Part shown: in pieces, positions 1 to 9,309 of the stretch
Numbering within the stretch: position 1 is the stretch's first letter
Layout of the letters: the number at the start of each line of letters is the position of its first letter
DNA from: Pseudoalteromonas rhizosphaerae
GTDB lineage: Bacteria > Pseudomonadota > Gammaproteobacteria > Enterobacterales > Alteromonadaceae
Assembly (NCBI RefSeq): GCF_902498845.1
Contig: NZ_CABVLM010000022.1
Coordinates: 1-51,462 of the forward strand
Direction: 5' to 3'
Length of the DNA: 51,462 nucleotides
Made by a program: the position numbers and the translations under genes
The notes under the pieces: model-generated
Seen by the model: the letters and a program-made list of their open reading frames with translations, nothing else
Told to the model about the DNA's origin: nothing
The model's database searches: none

Positions 1-2728
1 CAAGGGCATTATGGCTATCTGGATCAAACCCTTCGCTACTTGTATTAAACTGCCAACTGTATGCGGGTTGCAGTGCAGCTAATGCACCGGCTATCTGACT
101 TTCAACTTCACTAAACGTGGCTTTTTGATTGATTTGCGCGGCTTGTACAATAAGCTGCGCCTCGGCTTGGCTTATGCGGTTTTGAGATTGCGCAATTTGC
201 TGTGACGCCAGCGTAATTTTACTATTAACGCCCTCAATCATTAGCGTGGCGCTATTAAAGCTTTCATCAGCATACGCAAAAGCGCGGTTTACAATCGTGC
301 CCGTGGCTTGGTCAACATACACAGCGGCATCAATTAAGCGTTCGTTATTAAACGCGCGGCGCTCGTATTCGTTACGCCAGTTTGTATACGCGCTGGTTAC
401 GTTTAACAAACTTAACCCCATATTTTGCTGAGCTAAACGCTGTTGCTCAATCGCGATATTATTGATTTTAATCAGCGCGGGTAGGCTGTTTTGCTTGGTT
501 TCGTCTAAAACCTCGGTTACGCGCGCTAAATCGTTTATTTTACTGTTTGATTCGGCTAATTGCTGCTGCAGATTGTTTGGGTTCTCTGCGTTGATCACAT
601 CAACAATATTAACGAGCTGATCAATTTGAAATGGGATGCTGTTTGGGTTTTCTGCGTCGAGCACTTGGACTTTTTCAGCAAGTCCCGTGAGCGCGTCAAT
701 ATTTTTAGCAATTAAACTTGGTAGGTTATTCTCAGTTTCAGGGCGCAAGCGGTCTACTTGCGCGTTTATGTCTGCAATTAAATTTTGGGCCTCAGCGCTT
801 AGTTTAGTAAGCGGTATGCTGTCGATAAATTCGAGTAAATCTGACTGCGTGGTTGTTGCAAGCACGTCTACCCAAGGGCTCAATCCTGCGGTGTTTTTTG
901 TGCGTACTCTAAATGTGTACTGAGTATTTGGCTGTAACCCTGTGTATGTGTAGCTGTAACCTGTGTGAGTGTTTGGCTCATTAACGGGCTGGTTTTCAGT
1001 GCCTAAAAACTGCCACTCAAATGTGGTACCAAGCGATGCGCCAAGCACGGTTGCTGACATTGCAATGGTGTTATAGGTGGCCGAGTCAATTAATACTGTA
1101 GGGCTTGCGGGGGTGCTTATGTCAAACGCAAGGGTGGCATATTCACTGTGGTACCCTAAATTCGAGCGCGCCCGTACGTCTATTTCATACGATCCAGCAT
1201 CAAGTTTATCTACGATGTACTCAGGCGCGGCAGTGACTGCCCGGGTTAAAAATATATCGTTTTTATAAATGCGGATATCAAAATAATTGTAAGGGGATAC
1301 CCAACTAATTTTAATATGGCCGTCATCAATTGCGATGGCTGCAAGCTCTGTGGGTAACAATACATTGCGCGGCGGTGGCAAGCTGGTATCTGGGATCGGC
1401 GGGCGAACTACGCCGCTTAACCAGTTATAAATATACGGCTGGTGCTCCCTAAAGTTTAGTTTGTAGTCGCCGTTGTCTTGCATTTCTGATTTTAATAAAC
1501 GAAATGGCTTATTGATCCAACCTAGTTTTTTATGGCTGATCGGCACTACATCGCCCACAGTAAACTGCATGGCAATAGGGGCGGCGGTAACATTAAAATT
1601 AAGTGCCTCGCGGCTTAGCATAGCAATTACGCGCGCCATTTGGCGGGCTTCGTAATAATTGGTGCAGCTTGATACTTTAAAACGGTATTCTAGTAATACG
1701 TTGTTGTCTTGTGCTAACCATTGCTGCTCTAGATCACTGCCTTTTTCTGGCCAATATGCGTCCTGTGCGCTGTAATTAAGCGCTTTGTCAATGTACTCAA
1801 CAATTACGCGGTTATAGCGTTTACTTTTGCCGCCCTCGGTGTATTTTAACGATGATTTAAAGTGTGTTTCGTTTAGCACTTCGGGCGTGACTGGGTCGTC
1901 TTGCTCAATGATCAGTGATAATTCGCCATTGATGATCGGCAATAAACCACGCATTGATTTTGCTAATAGCTCAACGTTCGTCAGTATGCTGTCACCGGTA
2001 TCAACGATAACATTGCAGGTAAATAATGGCTGAGTAGTGGTGGCCCCTTGGTACGCTGGCACTAATGTATTAGCAATTAATGCGGCGTCTTTGAAATGCT
2101 GTAGGCTGTAATCACTAGCTGAAAGCGGCTTGCCATAAATTGGGTGCGTTAAGTAATCGTGCAGTATATATGCTGGGTTTTCTGAGTACTCAACCGCGTT
2201 TGTATGCAAGTTTTTTACTTTTTTGCCACGAATAATTGCAGTAATGTCAGGGACACCGGTGAATGGAGCGTCTTCTGCAATGCTCCATTCAAGGCGCACG
2301 TAAGAACATGCCAAACCGTCAAGCCTGTGAGCTTTGCTGGCGGCATCCCACCCCGCCGCTTTAAGCTCTGGGTCACTGTAGTTACCCATGCCATTTTTAA
2401 AATGGTATGCGTAAGCGGCGCGGTATTTTTTGCCTGCAAATTTTGAATCTGTGATTGATATATCGTTTAATAAAATATCCTCAACGCCATCAATGCCGCC
2501 CTCACACCACACGATGATCAGGTGTAGCAGGTCGTTTTCGACGTCGTCGCCATCGTCTGGGTTGCTGACGTTCATAAAAACAACAGTGCCGCTAACTTTT
2601 CGCGTGCCGTAAACGATTTTAATATGATCGTCTGAACTTGGCTTAGTAGCCTGTGTGCCTTGGCTGGTGCTATCAACTTCTGGTGTTAACCAGCTTAATA
2701 CGCGCTTGAGTTGTTTTAATAAAAACAT
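1..2728 (-). CDS. Tail tip / host-specificity protein J-like, N-terminal part (gene continues at base 51462)
   Basis: Codons read leftwards from the ATG at 2728 to base 1 with no stop; the reading frame then continues through the other end of the window, so this is the first 909 codons of an approximately 2710-residue protein. The N-terminus is typical of lambda-J-type tail tip proteins (motifs RLDGLACSYVRLEW and GVPDITAIIRGKKV at roughly residues 125-175, then HDYLTHPIYG). Fibronectin-III-like beta segments lie around codons 430-600 and helical, Gln/Ala/Asn-rich segments follow. It sits directly after the two tail-hub genes, the usual place for J. It should form the central tail fibre that contacts the receptor. 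Confidence in the family is high; the exact domain borders are estimates. Confidence 0.93.
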   Translation of the reverse strand, partial: MFLLKQLKRVLSWLTPEVDSTSQGTQATKPSSDDHIKIVYGTRKVSGTVVFMNVSNPDDGDDVENDLLHLIIVWCEGGIDGVEDILLNDISITDSKFAGKKYRAAYAYHFKNGMGNYSDPELKAAGWDAASKAHRLDGLACSYVRLEWSIAEDAPFTGVPDITAIIRGKKVKNLHTNAVEYSENPAYILHDYLTHPIYGKPLSASDYSLQHFKDAALIANTLVPAYQGATTTQPLFTCNVIVDTGDSILTNVELLAKSMRGLLPIINGELSLIIEQDDPVTPEVLNETHFKSSLKYTEGGKSKRYNRVIVEYIDKALNYSAQDAYWPEKGSDLEQQWLAQDNNVLLEYRFKVSSCTNYYEARQMARVIAMLSREALNFNVTAAPIAMQFTVGDVVPISHKKLGWINKPFRLLKSEMQDNGDYKLNFREHQPYIYNWLSGVVRPPIPDTSLPPPRNVLLPTELAAIAIDDGHIKISWVSPYNYFDIRIYKNDIFLTRAVTAAPEYIVDKLDAGSYEIDVRARSNLGYHSEYATLAFDISTPASPTVLIDSATYNTIAMSATVLGASLGTTFEWQFLGTENQPVNEPNTHTGYSYTYTGLQPNTQYTFRVRTKNTAGLSPWVDVLATTTQSDLLEFIDSIPLTKLSAEAQNLIADINAQVDRLRPETENNLPSLIAKNIDALTGLAEKVQVLDAENPNSIPFQIDQLVNIVDVINAENPNNLQQQLAESNSKINDLARVTEVLDETKQNSLPALIKINNIAIEQQRLAQQNMGLSLLNVTSAYTNWRNEYERRAFNNERLIDAAVYVDQATGTIVNRAFAYADESFNSATLMIEGVNSKITLASQQIAQSQNRISQAEAQLIVQAAQINQKATFSEVESQIAGALAALQPAYSWQFNTSSEGFDPDSHNAL

Positions 2729-2730
2729 TG

Positions 2731-3336
2731 TTATTCCTGTTGAACAAGTTGGGACCGACTTCTACCTGATGATGTAATAGCAGGGGTGCTGCCCTCTCTG
2801 CCCCACGGTATATCTGTAATAACAGTGCCGGAAAATTCCAGCCCCATATCTGTTGGGTAATAAATTTGCTGTGATTTTAGGTTGGTTTTACGTCCTCTGG
2901 CGGCTTCAAAATCAGCCCAAACAGACGCGGCTTTAAGCGTTAGCTTTGCCGCGTTGGTGCTTTCTTCGCCGCCTTTATCAACTAAATTGCCTTTAAATAG
3001 CGTGGCTGCGCCTGCCACTTTGCCTTGGTTGTTGAACCATGCTTTTTTTATTGTGACGGGGATATTTAGCCAATTTTCGGTAAAAAAAAGCGCCGTTATG
3101 GCGCTATCTGTTGCGGTTAGTGTTATTGGCACTTCGCCAATTTTGGGGCTTCCCTGTTGCTCTATGCTTACGCCGTTGCCCGACCAAAAACCGCTTACAT
3201 ATTCAGCGCCGCCATAGGTTAGGCTAGCACCGCAATTTGTTAGGTGTAGCGGCGTAGTAAAATGGATAGTGAGTAACAAGGCGGTTTCGTGGGGCTGCTG
3301 TAGTAGTGCTTTTAATTGCGGGTTTAAGTTAATCAT
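2731..3336 (-). CDS. Distal tail / baseplate hub protein (DUF2163/gpL-like)
   Basis: A 201-residue protein placed between the upstream tail protein and the J-like tail tip, the position of the hub protein that joins the tail tube to the tip in siphophages. The sequence is beta-rich and contains a pattern seen in hub proteins (LTYGGAEYVSGFW near residue 40, then an alternating hydrophobic region). It overlaps the preceding gene by 8 bases and ends 2 bases before the J start, so it is probably translationally coupled. It lacks the four-cysteine Fe-S motif of lambda gpL. Assignment rests on synteny plus general sequence character. Confidence 0.62.
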   Translation of the reverse strand: MINLNPQLKALLQQPHETALLLTIHFTTPLHLTNCGASLTYGGAEYVSGFWSGNGVSIEQQGSPKIGEVPITLTATDSAITALFFTENWLNIPVTIKKAWFNNQGKVAGAATLFKGNLVDKGGEESTNAAKLTLKAASVWADFEAARGRKTNLKSQQIYYPTDMGLEFSGTVITDIPWGREGSTPAITSSGRSRSQLVQQE

Positions 3337-3943
3337 TTAAATACTCCACAAAATCAATTTGTACAGCAACCTCTTTGCCCTGATCAGCTCTTAGCAATAT
3401 GTCTTGATCATCACTTTTTAGCTCTACCGTAAAATTAACCTCAGCACCGGCTTTTACGCTGGTACCTGCAGGCAGTGCTTTGCGTAAATTTGGGGTAAAC
3501 TCAACAGTACCTTGGCCAAGGCCATTGGTGTTTAAAACAGCTGTAACCATGTACGCTTTAGTATGATTAGCAAATTGCACCCAATCGCCAGGCATTAATG
3601 CGCCAACTACTGAGTTATTCATTGCGTATAAGGGCACTGATTTAGCCCCCTGTTCTGCACTCGTTCTTACCAATGCGTTAGCAATGCCTTTGCCTATTGC
3701 TGGGTGCGGGTTTTGAAGCAAACAGGTACCAAAGCGCCCGCCCATTGAACAAACAAAAGAGTAAAGGTGCATAACTTTGGCGTAGTTTAATTTTGGGGTA
3801 GTCATGTCAATGCCCCAGCGGTGCATAAAACCGATGCGGTTTTTATGCGTTACACCGCCTTGGGATGAGGCAATTTGTGTTTCGTCTAGGCTGCGTAACC
3901 GCACTTTTTGCGGTAGCACAAATTCAGGGGGGAACGTGGCCAT
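3329..3943 (-). CDS. Minor tail protein between tape measure and hub
   Basis: A 204-residue protein that follows the tape measure gene by 9 bases. It opens with FPPEFVLPQKVRLRSLDETQ and contains many short beta segments. Synteny equates it to lambda gpM or a distal-tail protein that caps the tube before the hub. No catalytic motif is visible. The name is a positional inference; I recognise it only as a typical phage minor tail protein. Confidence 0.6.
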   Translation of the reverse strand: MATFPPEFVLPQKVRLRSLDETQIASSQGGVTHKNRIGFMHRWGIDMTTPKLNYAKVMHLYSFVCSMGGRFGTCLLQNPHPAIGKGIANALVRTSAEQGAKSVPLYAMNNSVVGALMPGDWVQFANHTKAYMVTAVLNTNGLGQGTVEFTPNLRKALPAGTSVKAGAEVNFTVELKSDDQDILLRADQGKEVAVQIDFVEYLND

Positions 3944-3952
3944 TATTATGCC

Positions 3953-6184
3953 TTAAATTGGTTGATCTATTAGCTCTTGCATGTCACGCGCAATGCGGTT
4001 TTTATTGGATTCGTACCAGTCATTAAATCCGTGAGTGTCCATTGCTGATATATTAAATTGCGGGGCGATGGTTGCGCCTTGCTGGCCTTTTTGATTGGCG
4101 ATCATGTCGTACATGGCGTCTAACTTTGCAACACTTTCGTTGGTGTAAACACGTTCACCCTTATCAAGTAGCCAAGTGCCCTCGGTTGGTACCGTGTCGA
4201 TACCGCTGTGAGCCATGCCCGCCATGCCGCCCGCTATGCCAGTGATAGCGGTTGCCATAGGCGTTGTTACAGCCATGGCGGCGGTTAATGCGCCTGGTGC
4301 TAACGCAGGACCAACAATTGGAATTGCTGCCGTTGATGCAAACGCATTTAAGCCCGCTGTTAATGCCATTGCGCTTGCATTAGCTGACATAGTGGTTCCT
4401 GCGGCCGTTGCAGTAGTTTTGTTTAGTAGCTTTTCAATGGCCCATAGCGCTAAGCGCTTTGCGCCCATTTCGGCCAGTGCGGCGATGGTTGATTTAACAA
4501 CGCCTTGCATAACGCTTTTCATTGAGTCACTAAAACTTTGCTGGGTCATTACTGCATTTGCGACTGACTCGCCAACACCTTGAGTGAAGCGATCAAATGT
4601 ATTGCCCCACATTGCATCAAAGTCTTGCGATGTTTGCGCGGCTTGCTCACGCAGCTGATCCATAAAGGTTTTGTTTTGCTCAAGCTGCGCTATGTTAAAT
4701 TCTTCGTTTGCTTGTAATGACAGTAAGCGGTGCTCATCTTCGGTGAGCTTTTTAGCTTCAAGCGCTGCGGTAAACTCTTGCAATTGCACTTCTAATTGTG
4801 CGCGTTCTTCGATCCAGTCGTTGTCGCGCATTAGTTTTTTAACTGCAAAATACTCCTGCGCTTGGGCTATTTTGCTGGCGTAAGGATTTTTTTCTAGGGT
4901 GTTTGCTGCGCCGTCTTCATCTTGCGTTGGCGTGTTGTAATTTAGGGTGCTTACATACGTTTGCGCGAGCCCTTCAAAGCGGGCTTTAGCGTCTGCATAC
5001 CATTGTTCTAGGTTTTGCGATGGGATAGGCTCCATCATTAATGCATGCAACGCGGCGGTTGATTCTTTTGCTGCAGCGTAAGCGGCGGCGGTTTCTTTTT
5101 CGTCAAATAATTGGGGGGCTGTAAAGCTTGTAAGCTCTTTTAATTGGTTTGCTATTTTTGCGGCGTCTTCGCTAAAAAAACCTGCGGCATCAAGCGCAGA
5201 TTGCATGGGTGCTACGATGTTTTTTATAATAACGTTGCCAACGCCGGTTAGCATATTAACGTACAGTTGCAACCCTTCCATGACGAGTATACGCAAGCCG
5301 TTAAAACTGATTTTTAGTGCTTGAATTACAACTTCAATGCCGCGCCAGGCGTCACCAACAAAACCTGCACCTTTGACCATTACGCCGACGGCCTCGGCGG
5401 CATATTGCCCCATGCCGCCCGCTTGTTTAGCGTTTTCTAAAAACAATTCGGCTAGTGAGCCGATCACCGGTGCGGCCTCGGTTGCTAGGTTCTGGCTAAA
5501 GCTGCCCCAGACTGTTTCGGCTCTAGCAACGGCATCGTTCGCCATTTCGACTTTGTTTGCATCAACGCGATCAAGGCTTATACCCAGCGCTCGTGCTTCT
5601 TCGCGCATCGATGCAAGGCCAGCGCTGCCGCCTTCCATCATCTTGAGCATGCCAATGCCTGAGCGACCAAACAGCTCGTAAGCAATTCGGGTTCGCTCTG
5701 ACTGGCTTTCGATGGCCATCAATGCATCAGCAACTGTATTTAGCTGTTGATCAGGTTGCAGTTTGTTAAACTCAGTGGCAGAGATTTTTAAGCTGTCGAG
5801 CGTATCTTTTAGCGGCCCTGTGCCTTTAAAAGCCGCATCTGCACTGCGCCTAGTCATGTTTTCTAGGCTTTTATCAAGCTCTTTAGTGGCAACGCCCGAT
5901 AACCCTGCCGCATGCCTTAGCTCTGTGAGCGCTCCTGTTTGTATGCCTATACTGTCTGCATATTTTGCGGTTTGGTCGATCACGGCGGCTTGCTGTTTAT
6001 AAATGGCGAGCATTGAGCCCACCACTAACGCGCCACCCACTACCGCCGCTTTGCCATATTTATTAAGGTTACTGCGGGCGTTTTTTGCAAAGCCTTTTAC
6101 GCTATTGCCCGCTTTTGTGAGCTCTTTGCGAAGTGATGCACTGTTACCGCTGATTTGTATATTTAAACTGGCTAATGTACTCAT
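3953..6184 (-). CDS. Tape measure protein
   Basis: The 743-residue product has the features of a siphophage tape measure: an N-terminal segment (SLNIQISGNSASLRKELTKA), long helical stretches, Ala/Gly-rich hydrophobic segments near residues 570-650 that could enter the membrane during DNA delivery, and the coupling of its ATG to the stop of the GT frameshift product (ATGA overlap at 6181-6184). At about 1.5 Angstrom per residue the tail would be roughly 110 nm. A conserved element (GVATKELDKSLENMTRR, then SERTRIAYELFGRSG) is typical of PhiMH2/TP901-class tape measures. No lysozyme or peptidase domain is evident. Confidence 0.9.
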   Translation of the reverse strand: MSTLASLNIQISGNSASLRKELTKAGNSVKGFAKNARSNLNKYGKAAVVGGALVVGSMLAIYKQQAAVIDQTAKYADSIGIQTGALTELRHAAGLSGVATKELDKSLENMTRRSADAAFKGTGPLKDTLDSLKISATEFNKLQPDQQLNTVADALMAIESQSERTRIAYELFGRSGIGMLKMMEGGSAGLASMREEARALGISLDRVDANKVEMANDAVARAETVWGSFSQNLATEAAPVIGSLAELFLENAKQAGGMGQYAAEAVGVMVKGAGFVGDAWRGIEVVIQALKISFNGLRILVMEGLQLYVNMLTGVGNVIIKNIVAPMQSALDAAGFFSEDAAKIANQLKELTSFTAPQLFDEKETAAAYAAAKESTAALHALMMEPIPSQNLEQWYADAKARFEGLAQTYVSTLNYNTPTQDEDGAANTLEKNPYASKIAQAQEYFAVKKLMRDNDWIEERAQLEVQLQEFTAALEAKKLTEDEHRLLSLQANEEFNIAQLEQNKTFMDQLREQAAQTSQDFDAMWGNTFDRFTQGVGESVANAVMTQQSFSDSMKSVMQGVVKSTIAALAEMGAKRLALWAIEKLLNKTTATAAGTTMSANASAMALTAGLNAFASTAAIPIVGPALAPGALTAAMAVTTPMATAITGIAGGMAGMAHSGIDTVPTEGTWLLDKGERVYTNESVAKLDAMYDMIANQKGQQGATIAPQFNISAMDTHGFNDWYESNKNRIARDMQELIDQPI

Positions 6185-6402
6185 GCGGGTTTAGCTCCAA
6201 ATGCTTTTAACCATTCGTTTAGATCGTCTGGTTCGAGTTCGACGGGTTGTTTTTTGGGGTTGGATTTGTCTAGCTGTAGCTTTTTAAATGCGTAGACTTC
6301 AGCAAGCTCATAATTGGTGATTTGGCGCATTAATTCAGACGGGGTGCGGCCTATTTCCGTTGCGTACGAAATTAGGAAGCACCGCCAACCGTCATCTTTT
6401 AG
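6181..6402 (-). CDS. T-part of the G-T tail chaperone, made by -1 frameshift
   Basis: This open frame has no independent good start. It is entered by a -1 shift at the slippery site just before the stop of the G gene. After the shift 73 codons follow (LKDDGWRCFLISYATEIGRT, then ELMRQITNYELAEVYAFKKL), giving a G-T fusion of about 191 residues. The pattern 'IGRTxxELMxxITxxELxE' is the hallmark of T-domains that bind the tape measure during tail assembly. Its stop overlaps the tape measure start. Seen directly: slippery heptamer, open frame, motif. Known: lambda-type G/GT mechanism. Inferred: frequency of shifting. Confidence 0.87.
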   Translation of the reverse strand, partial: LKDDGWRCFLISYATEIGRTPSELMRQITNYELAEVYAFKKLQLDKSNPKKQPVELEPDDLNEWLKAFGAKPA

Positions 6403-6755
6403 TTTTTTGTTAGTTCGTCTATGTCAGACTGAGTAACATTGTTGATACGTGATGCTACCGAAAACATTTTGTTGATAGGAGCGGCGGCCATGGTGCTTAA
6501 CTGCTCTAAATCGTCCATATCAAACAACTTATTGCCTGCTTCATCTTCGGCTGTTTTAATTACCATGAGTGATTTAAGTGAAATTTCATCGTTTAACGAC
6601 GAGCTATCTTTAAACGCGAGGTTTTCAAATTCTTCTTGCTGTTTGATGTTGAGTGCTTTGATCCACACATCGCCAAAACCTTCTATGCTGACTTTTTCGC
6701 GATGCAAAACACCCATTTTTGCAAAGAAATTTGCCTTGTTTATTTTTGTAGCCAT
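6399..6755 (-). CDS. Tail assembly chaperone G
   Basis: An acidic 118-residue protein between the tail tube gene and the tape measure, overlapping the tube gene by one base. Position, size and the slippery site over its last two sense codons identify it as the G chaperone, which coats the tape measure while the tail polymerises. The zero-frame product ends just after the slippery site (DELTKN). The -1 product is described as the T-part. Confidence 0.87.
   Translation of the reverse strand: MATKINKANFFAKMGVLHREKVSIEGFGDVWIKALNIKQQEEFENLAFKDSSSLNDEISLKSLMVIKTAEDEAGNKLFDMDDLEQLSTMAAAPINKMFSVASRINNVTQSDIDELTKN
6402..6408 (-). promoter_or_regulatory. Programmed -1 ribosomal frameshift heptamer
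   Basis: The minus strand reads A AAA AAC immediately before the in-frame TAA of the G gene. This is a canonical X XXY YYZ slippery heptamer, and the -1 frame downstream encodes the T domain. Confidence 0.88.
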
Positions 6756-7180
6756 TACGCAATGCCCTCGTCGCTGTTAATACCCATTTTAGCTTTAAAG
6801 CGTAAACCCTTACCTGCTTCAAGCTCTGCCATTACAAATGAGCCTAAAACCGCTCTAAATGTCCACACTTGCCCTGCTTTACCGATGCGTATCTTAAACT
6901 CACGCTCTATACCATCGTCGGAGGCTGCTTTCATTTCAATCTGACCTGGATCGGTTGCATACCAACGGCCTGTAACTTCGCGCTCGCCGCTGTCTTTTAG
7001 TTCAGACTTGCCGTACTGCACTTGTTCATCAGATAGAACTGTGTCGGTGTTTAACTGTCCTTCGGTGCCGATTGTGCCGCCTGCACTGTCAAACCCTTTG
7101 ACAACAATAGGTTCTGCCCCTTCGCCAACAGGGACTATTGACAGCTGCGAGCCTTCTGGAAATTTGACTGGTTCGGTCAT
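6755..7180 (-). CDS. Major tail (tube) protein
   Basis: A 141-residue protein rich in beta strands. It has a typical tube-protein opening (FPEGSQLSIVPVGEGAEP) and central acidic loops, and lies between the tail terminator and the G chaperone as in lambda and HK97 relatives. It should polymerise into the tail tube. Its short length suggests a minimal tube domain without the extra Ig-like C-terminal domain of lambda gpV. The stop and the next start overlap. Confidence 0.83.
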   Translation of the reverse strand: MTEPVKFPEGSQLSIVPVGEGAEPIVVKGFDSAGGTIGTEGQLNTDTVLSDEQVQYGKSELKDSGEREVTGRWYATDPGQIEMKAASDDGIEREFKIRIGKAGQVWTFRAVLGSFVMAELEAGKGLRFKAKMGINSDEGIA

Positions 7181-7182
7181 GA

Positions 7183-7545
7183 TTATTCTCCGTAGTAAAA
7201 AATAAAATCGATTATTTTGCGGTGTACGTCAGGATCGCCGCTAAAATCGGGAATGGTTTGCTTTTCTGTTATTTGAGCTATATTGACGCCGCCAAATGGG
7301 CCAGCTAAGACCCTTAAGTGGTTACGCAATTGTTTTGCAAGAACGCTTGCCTCAACTGAGCTGCCCGACACCGCACTAATTTGATAGTGCGCTTCGCGGT
7401 AGCCTGTCATATCGAGGGTGTCGTTTGGAATGTCGGATAAGCCGCGATAGCATAAAGCGGGTAAGTCATCGGTGCTGAGTACTTCGCGCTCGTAAACGTT
7501 GTCTGTTAGCTGATAAAGTATCTCTGTGATCGCTGTATCTATCAT
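7183..7545 (-). CDS. Tail terminator (DUF3168-like)
   Basis: A 120-residue protein beginning MIDTAITEILYQLTDNVYER, with the pattern of DUF3168 tail-completion proteins (AITEIL..L; PALCYR; YQISAVSGS; LAKQLRNHL). These proteins form the ring that caps the proximal tail end and joins it to the head. It overlaps the upstream gp10-like gene by 4 bases and precedes the tube gene, which is the usual order. Confidence 0.82.
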   Translation of the reverse strand: MIDTAITEILYQLTDNVYEREVLSTDDLPALCYRGLSDIPNDTLDMTGYREAHYQISAVSGSSVEASVLAKQLRNHLRVLAGPFGGVNIAQITEKQTIPDFSGDPDVHRKIIDFIFYYGE

Positions 7546-8051
7546 TTTTGCTGCCTTTTTATTGCGCGCTCAATGCCTTTGGCTAATTCTTCCTTGGTGG
7601 TGCTGATTACTTTTGCCTCATTGTTAATAAGCGCAGGGCGTATAAACGGCACACCTGCAAAGCCCGGATGCATTAAGTTTCCAAGCCCTTTGGGGTTGAG
7701 TAAGTGCGGCTTTACGCCTGTTTCTAGCCAGAACGCAATCAGCGGGGCGGGTAAATTGCTGCCTGTGGCCGCTTGCGCTTTTTTATTGGGGTATACGCCT
7801 ACGTACGCGGCAGCATCATAAATGCTGTGGTTGCCTTTTTTATTGAGTGCTGTTTTTGTTTTTATTGACTCGCTAAGATGCCCCGTTTGTGAGTTAAACG
7901 AGCTATCAAAACCGCTTTGCATATCGTTATGCACGGGCTTTGCGGCTTTACGTAATGCGCTGCGCAATACTTTGCCTTTTGTTGCACCGGCTACTTTTTC
8001 GAACTGCTTTTCAAGCTCTTTTAAACCAAGTACTTCGGCGGTGATTTTCAT
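7542..8051 (-). CDS. HK97 gp10-like head-tail/tail completion protein
   Basis: The 169-residue product opens with a pattern typical of the HK97-gp10 family (EVLGLKELEKQFEKV, ALRKAAKPVHNDMQ) and has a basic C-terminus. It takes part in head-tail joining or tail completion. It is coupled by 4-base overlaps to the genes on both sides, matching the conserved order gp6-gp7-gp10-DUF3168. Confidence 0.85.
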   Translation of the reverse strand: MKITAEVLGLKELEKQFEKVAGATKGKVLRSALRKAAKPVHNDMQSGFDSSFNSQTGHLSESIKTKTALNKKGNHSIYDAAAYVGVYPNKKAQAATGSNLPAPLIAFWLETGVKPHLLNPKGLGNLMHPGFAGVPFIRPALINNEAKVISTTKEELAKGIERAIKRQQK

Positions 8052-8374
8052 AGCGGTGCAAGCTCTAAATCAAAAATGATGGTGTGATTTTCAAGCTCTA
8101 CATTTGTAGCGTCTTTTACTTCGTAATTTGCACCGGCTATTTCAATTTGCGATGCGGCCATAAACGCTTTTCGGTAGTCAATGGCAAAACTGACTTGTGC
8201 TGTGCTTACGTCGAGCGTTTGTTGGTTAACAATGCCGCCGCGCTGCTTTTTATAGCTGCCTTTTACACGGCGAATTAGTGCTTTTTGGGGTTTTTTACCC
8301 GTGGGCGTTTTAACCATTTGCACCGTGTAAAGCATGGCCCAAGTGCGCTTTTGGCTGGAGCTTAGTCTTTGCAT
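8048..8374 (-). CDS. Head closure / head-tail adaptor protein (gp7 or SPP1 gp16-like)
   Basis: A small 108-residue beta-rich protein between the gp6-like connector and the gp10-like gene. The order and size match the head-closure ring protein that seals the portal after packaging. It lies 2 bases from its upstream neighbour and overlaps the downstream one by 4. The name is mostly syntenic. Confidence 0.72.
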   Translation of the reverse strand: MQRLSSSQKRTWAMLYTVQMVKTPTGKKPQKALIRRVKGSYKKQRGGIVNQQTLDVSTAQVSFAIDYRKAFMAASQIEIAGANYEVKDATNVELENHTIIFDLELAPL

Positions 8375-8376
8375 AA

Positions 8377-8721
8377 TTAGCCTATTAGTACGCGACGAAA
8401 CCCCTTGATCGCGCTCGTATACGCGGGGTTTGTGGTTAATGATTTTTCGGTATCTACTTCGCGGTTGCTATCTAAGCTGCTAATTTGCAGCAGGCATGCG
8501 GTTTCGAGCTGTGCTTTTTTAATATCTGACAGGCCATCAAGCACGATCGGCGCTTCGGCTTCTTCTGGCACTTCGGCGGCGGTTTGGTATATGTCACGGC
8601 CAATATCACTGCACACTAAACCAACTGCGCGGATTATTAGGCGCCCCAATCGTTCGTCGTGGTAATCGTCATCAATATCGATGCCTAGTTGGTCTTTGGC
8701 TTGATTTAGCGTGGTTAGCAT
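8377..8721 (-). CDS. Head-tail connector (HK97 gp6-like)
   Basis: A 114-residue, mainly helical acidic protein starting MLTTLNQAKDQLGIDIDDDY, which matches the gp6-type connector (L..AK..L.ID...D..L..LI..A). It binds under the portal ring. It is the first gene after the mid-operon terminator. Confidence 0.85.
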   Translation of the reverse strand: MLTTLNQAKDQLGIDIDDDYHDERLGRLIIRAVGLVCSDIGRDIYQTAAEVPEEAEAPIVLDGLSDIKKAQLETACLLQISSLDSNREVDTEKSLTTNPAYTSAIKGFRRVLIG

Positions 8722-8748
8722 GTGATTTACTCTAATTTAGGCATAAAA

Positions 8749-8780
8749 AAGCCGCTTTGCAGATCAGGACAAAGCGGCTT
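8749..8780 (-). terminator. Intra-operon terminator after the head genes
   Basis: AAGCCGCTTT pairs with AAAGCGGCTT (12-base loop). On the minus strand the stem is followed by a T-run (GGCTTTTTTATGC). It could lower expression of connector/tail genes relative to capsid, or be bypassed by antitermination. Confidence 0.75.
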
Positions 8781-8799
8781 ACGGGCTGAGGAACTCGGG

Positions 8800-9249
8800 T
8801 TACTGATTAAGTACTTTTATAACTGGAGGCTTTAGATTAAGTAAGCGAGTTACTTCTTTAGGTAAAAAACCTGCTTTTTCACCTTTACTATATCCATTAA
8901 TTGAATGAATAAATTCGACAGGGACAGTGCCGTTTTTATTTTCTTTATATTCGGGGGCTGCGGCATCTTTAGGGGTGGTTTTATTCTTTTTAGCTTGCAA
9001 AAAGAACTCCCATGCTTGATCGCGCTGACTGGCTGTTGGCCTTAATTTTGATGGCTTACCATCTGCACCAAAAACATCAATTTCTAATACATCAACATTC
9101 GGCTTTTCACCAAAATTACCATGATCAATAGCTACTACAAATGGAGCTATCTCTTCTTTAGCATCAGTAATATCTATCGTTAGGGTGTGTTCTTTGAGTG
9201 AGCCAGTTAAAGTTGCAGCCAAAAAGGCTAAAATATCTATCTTAGACAT
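8800..9249 (-). CDS. Unknown capsid-region protein, possible head decoration
   Basis: The start at 9249 is chosen because GGAG precedes it by 8 bases; the 149-residue product begins MSKIDILAFLAATLTG. It lies right after the major capsid gene and is followed by a terminator, so it would be made at capsid-like levels. That is the place of decoration proteins in many HK97-type phages. I do not recognise the family and see no motif; the decoration idea is inference. Confidence 0.55.
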   Translation of the reverse strand: MSKIDILAFLAATLTGSLKEHTLTIDITDAKEEIAPFVVAIDHGNFGEKPNVDVLEIDVFGADGKPSKLRPTASQRDQAWEFFLQAKKNKTTPKDAAAPEYKENKNGTVPVEFIHSINGYSKGEKAGFLPKEVTRLLNLKPPVIKVLNQ

Positions 9250-9309
9250 GTTTATACTCCAAGCCCCCAATAAGGGAGCTATATATTAATTGCTTGTTAT
9301 GAACGAATA

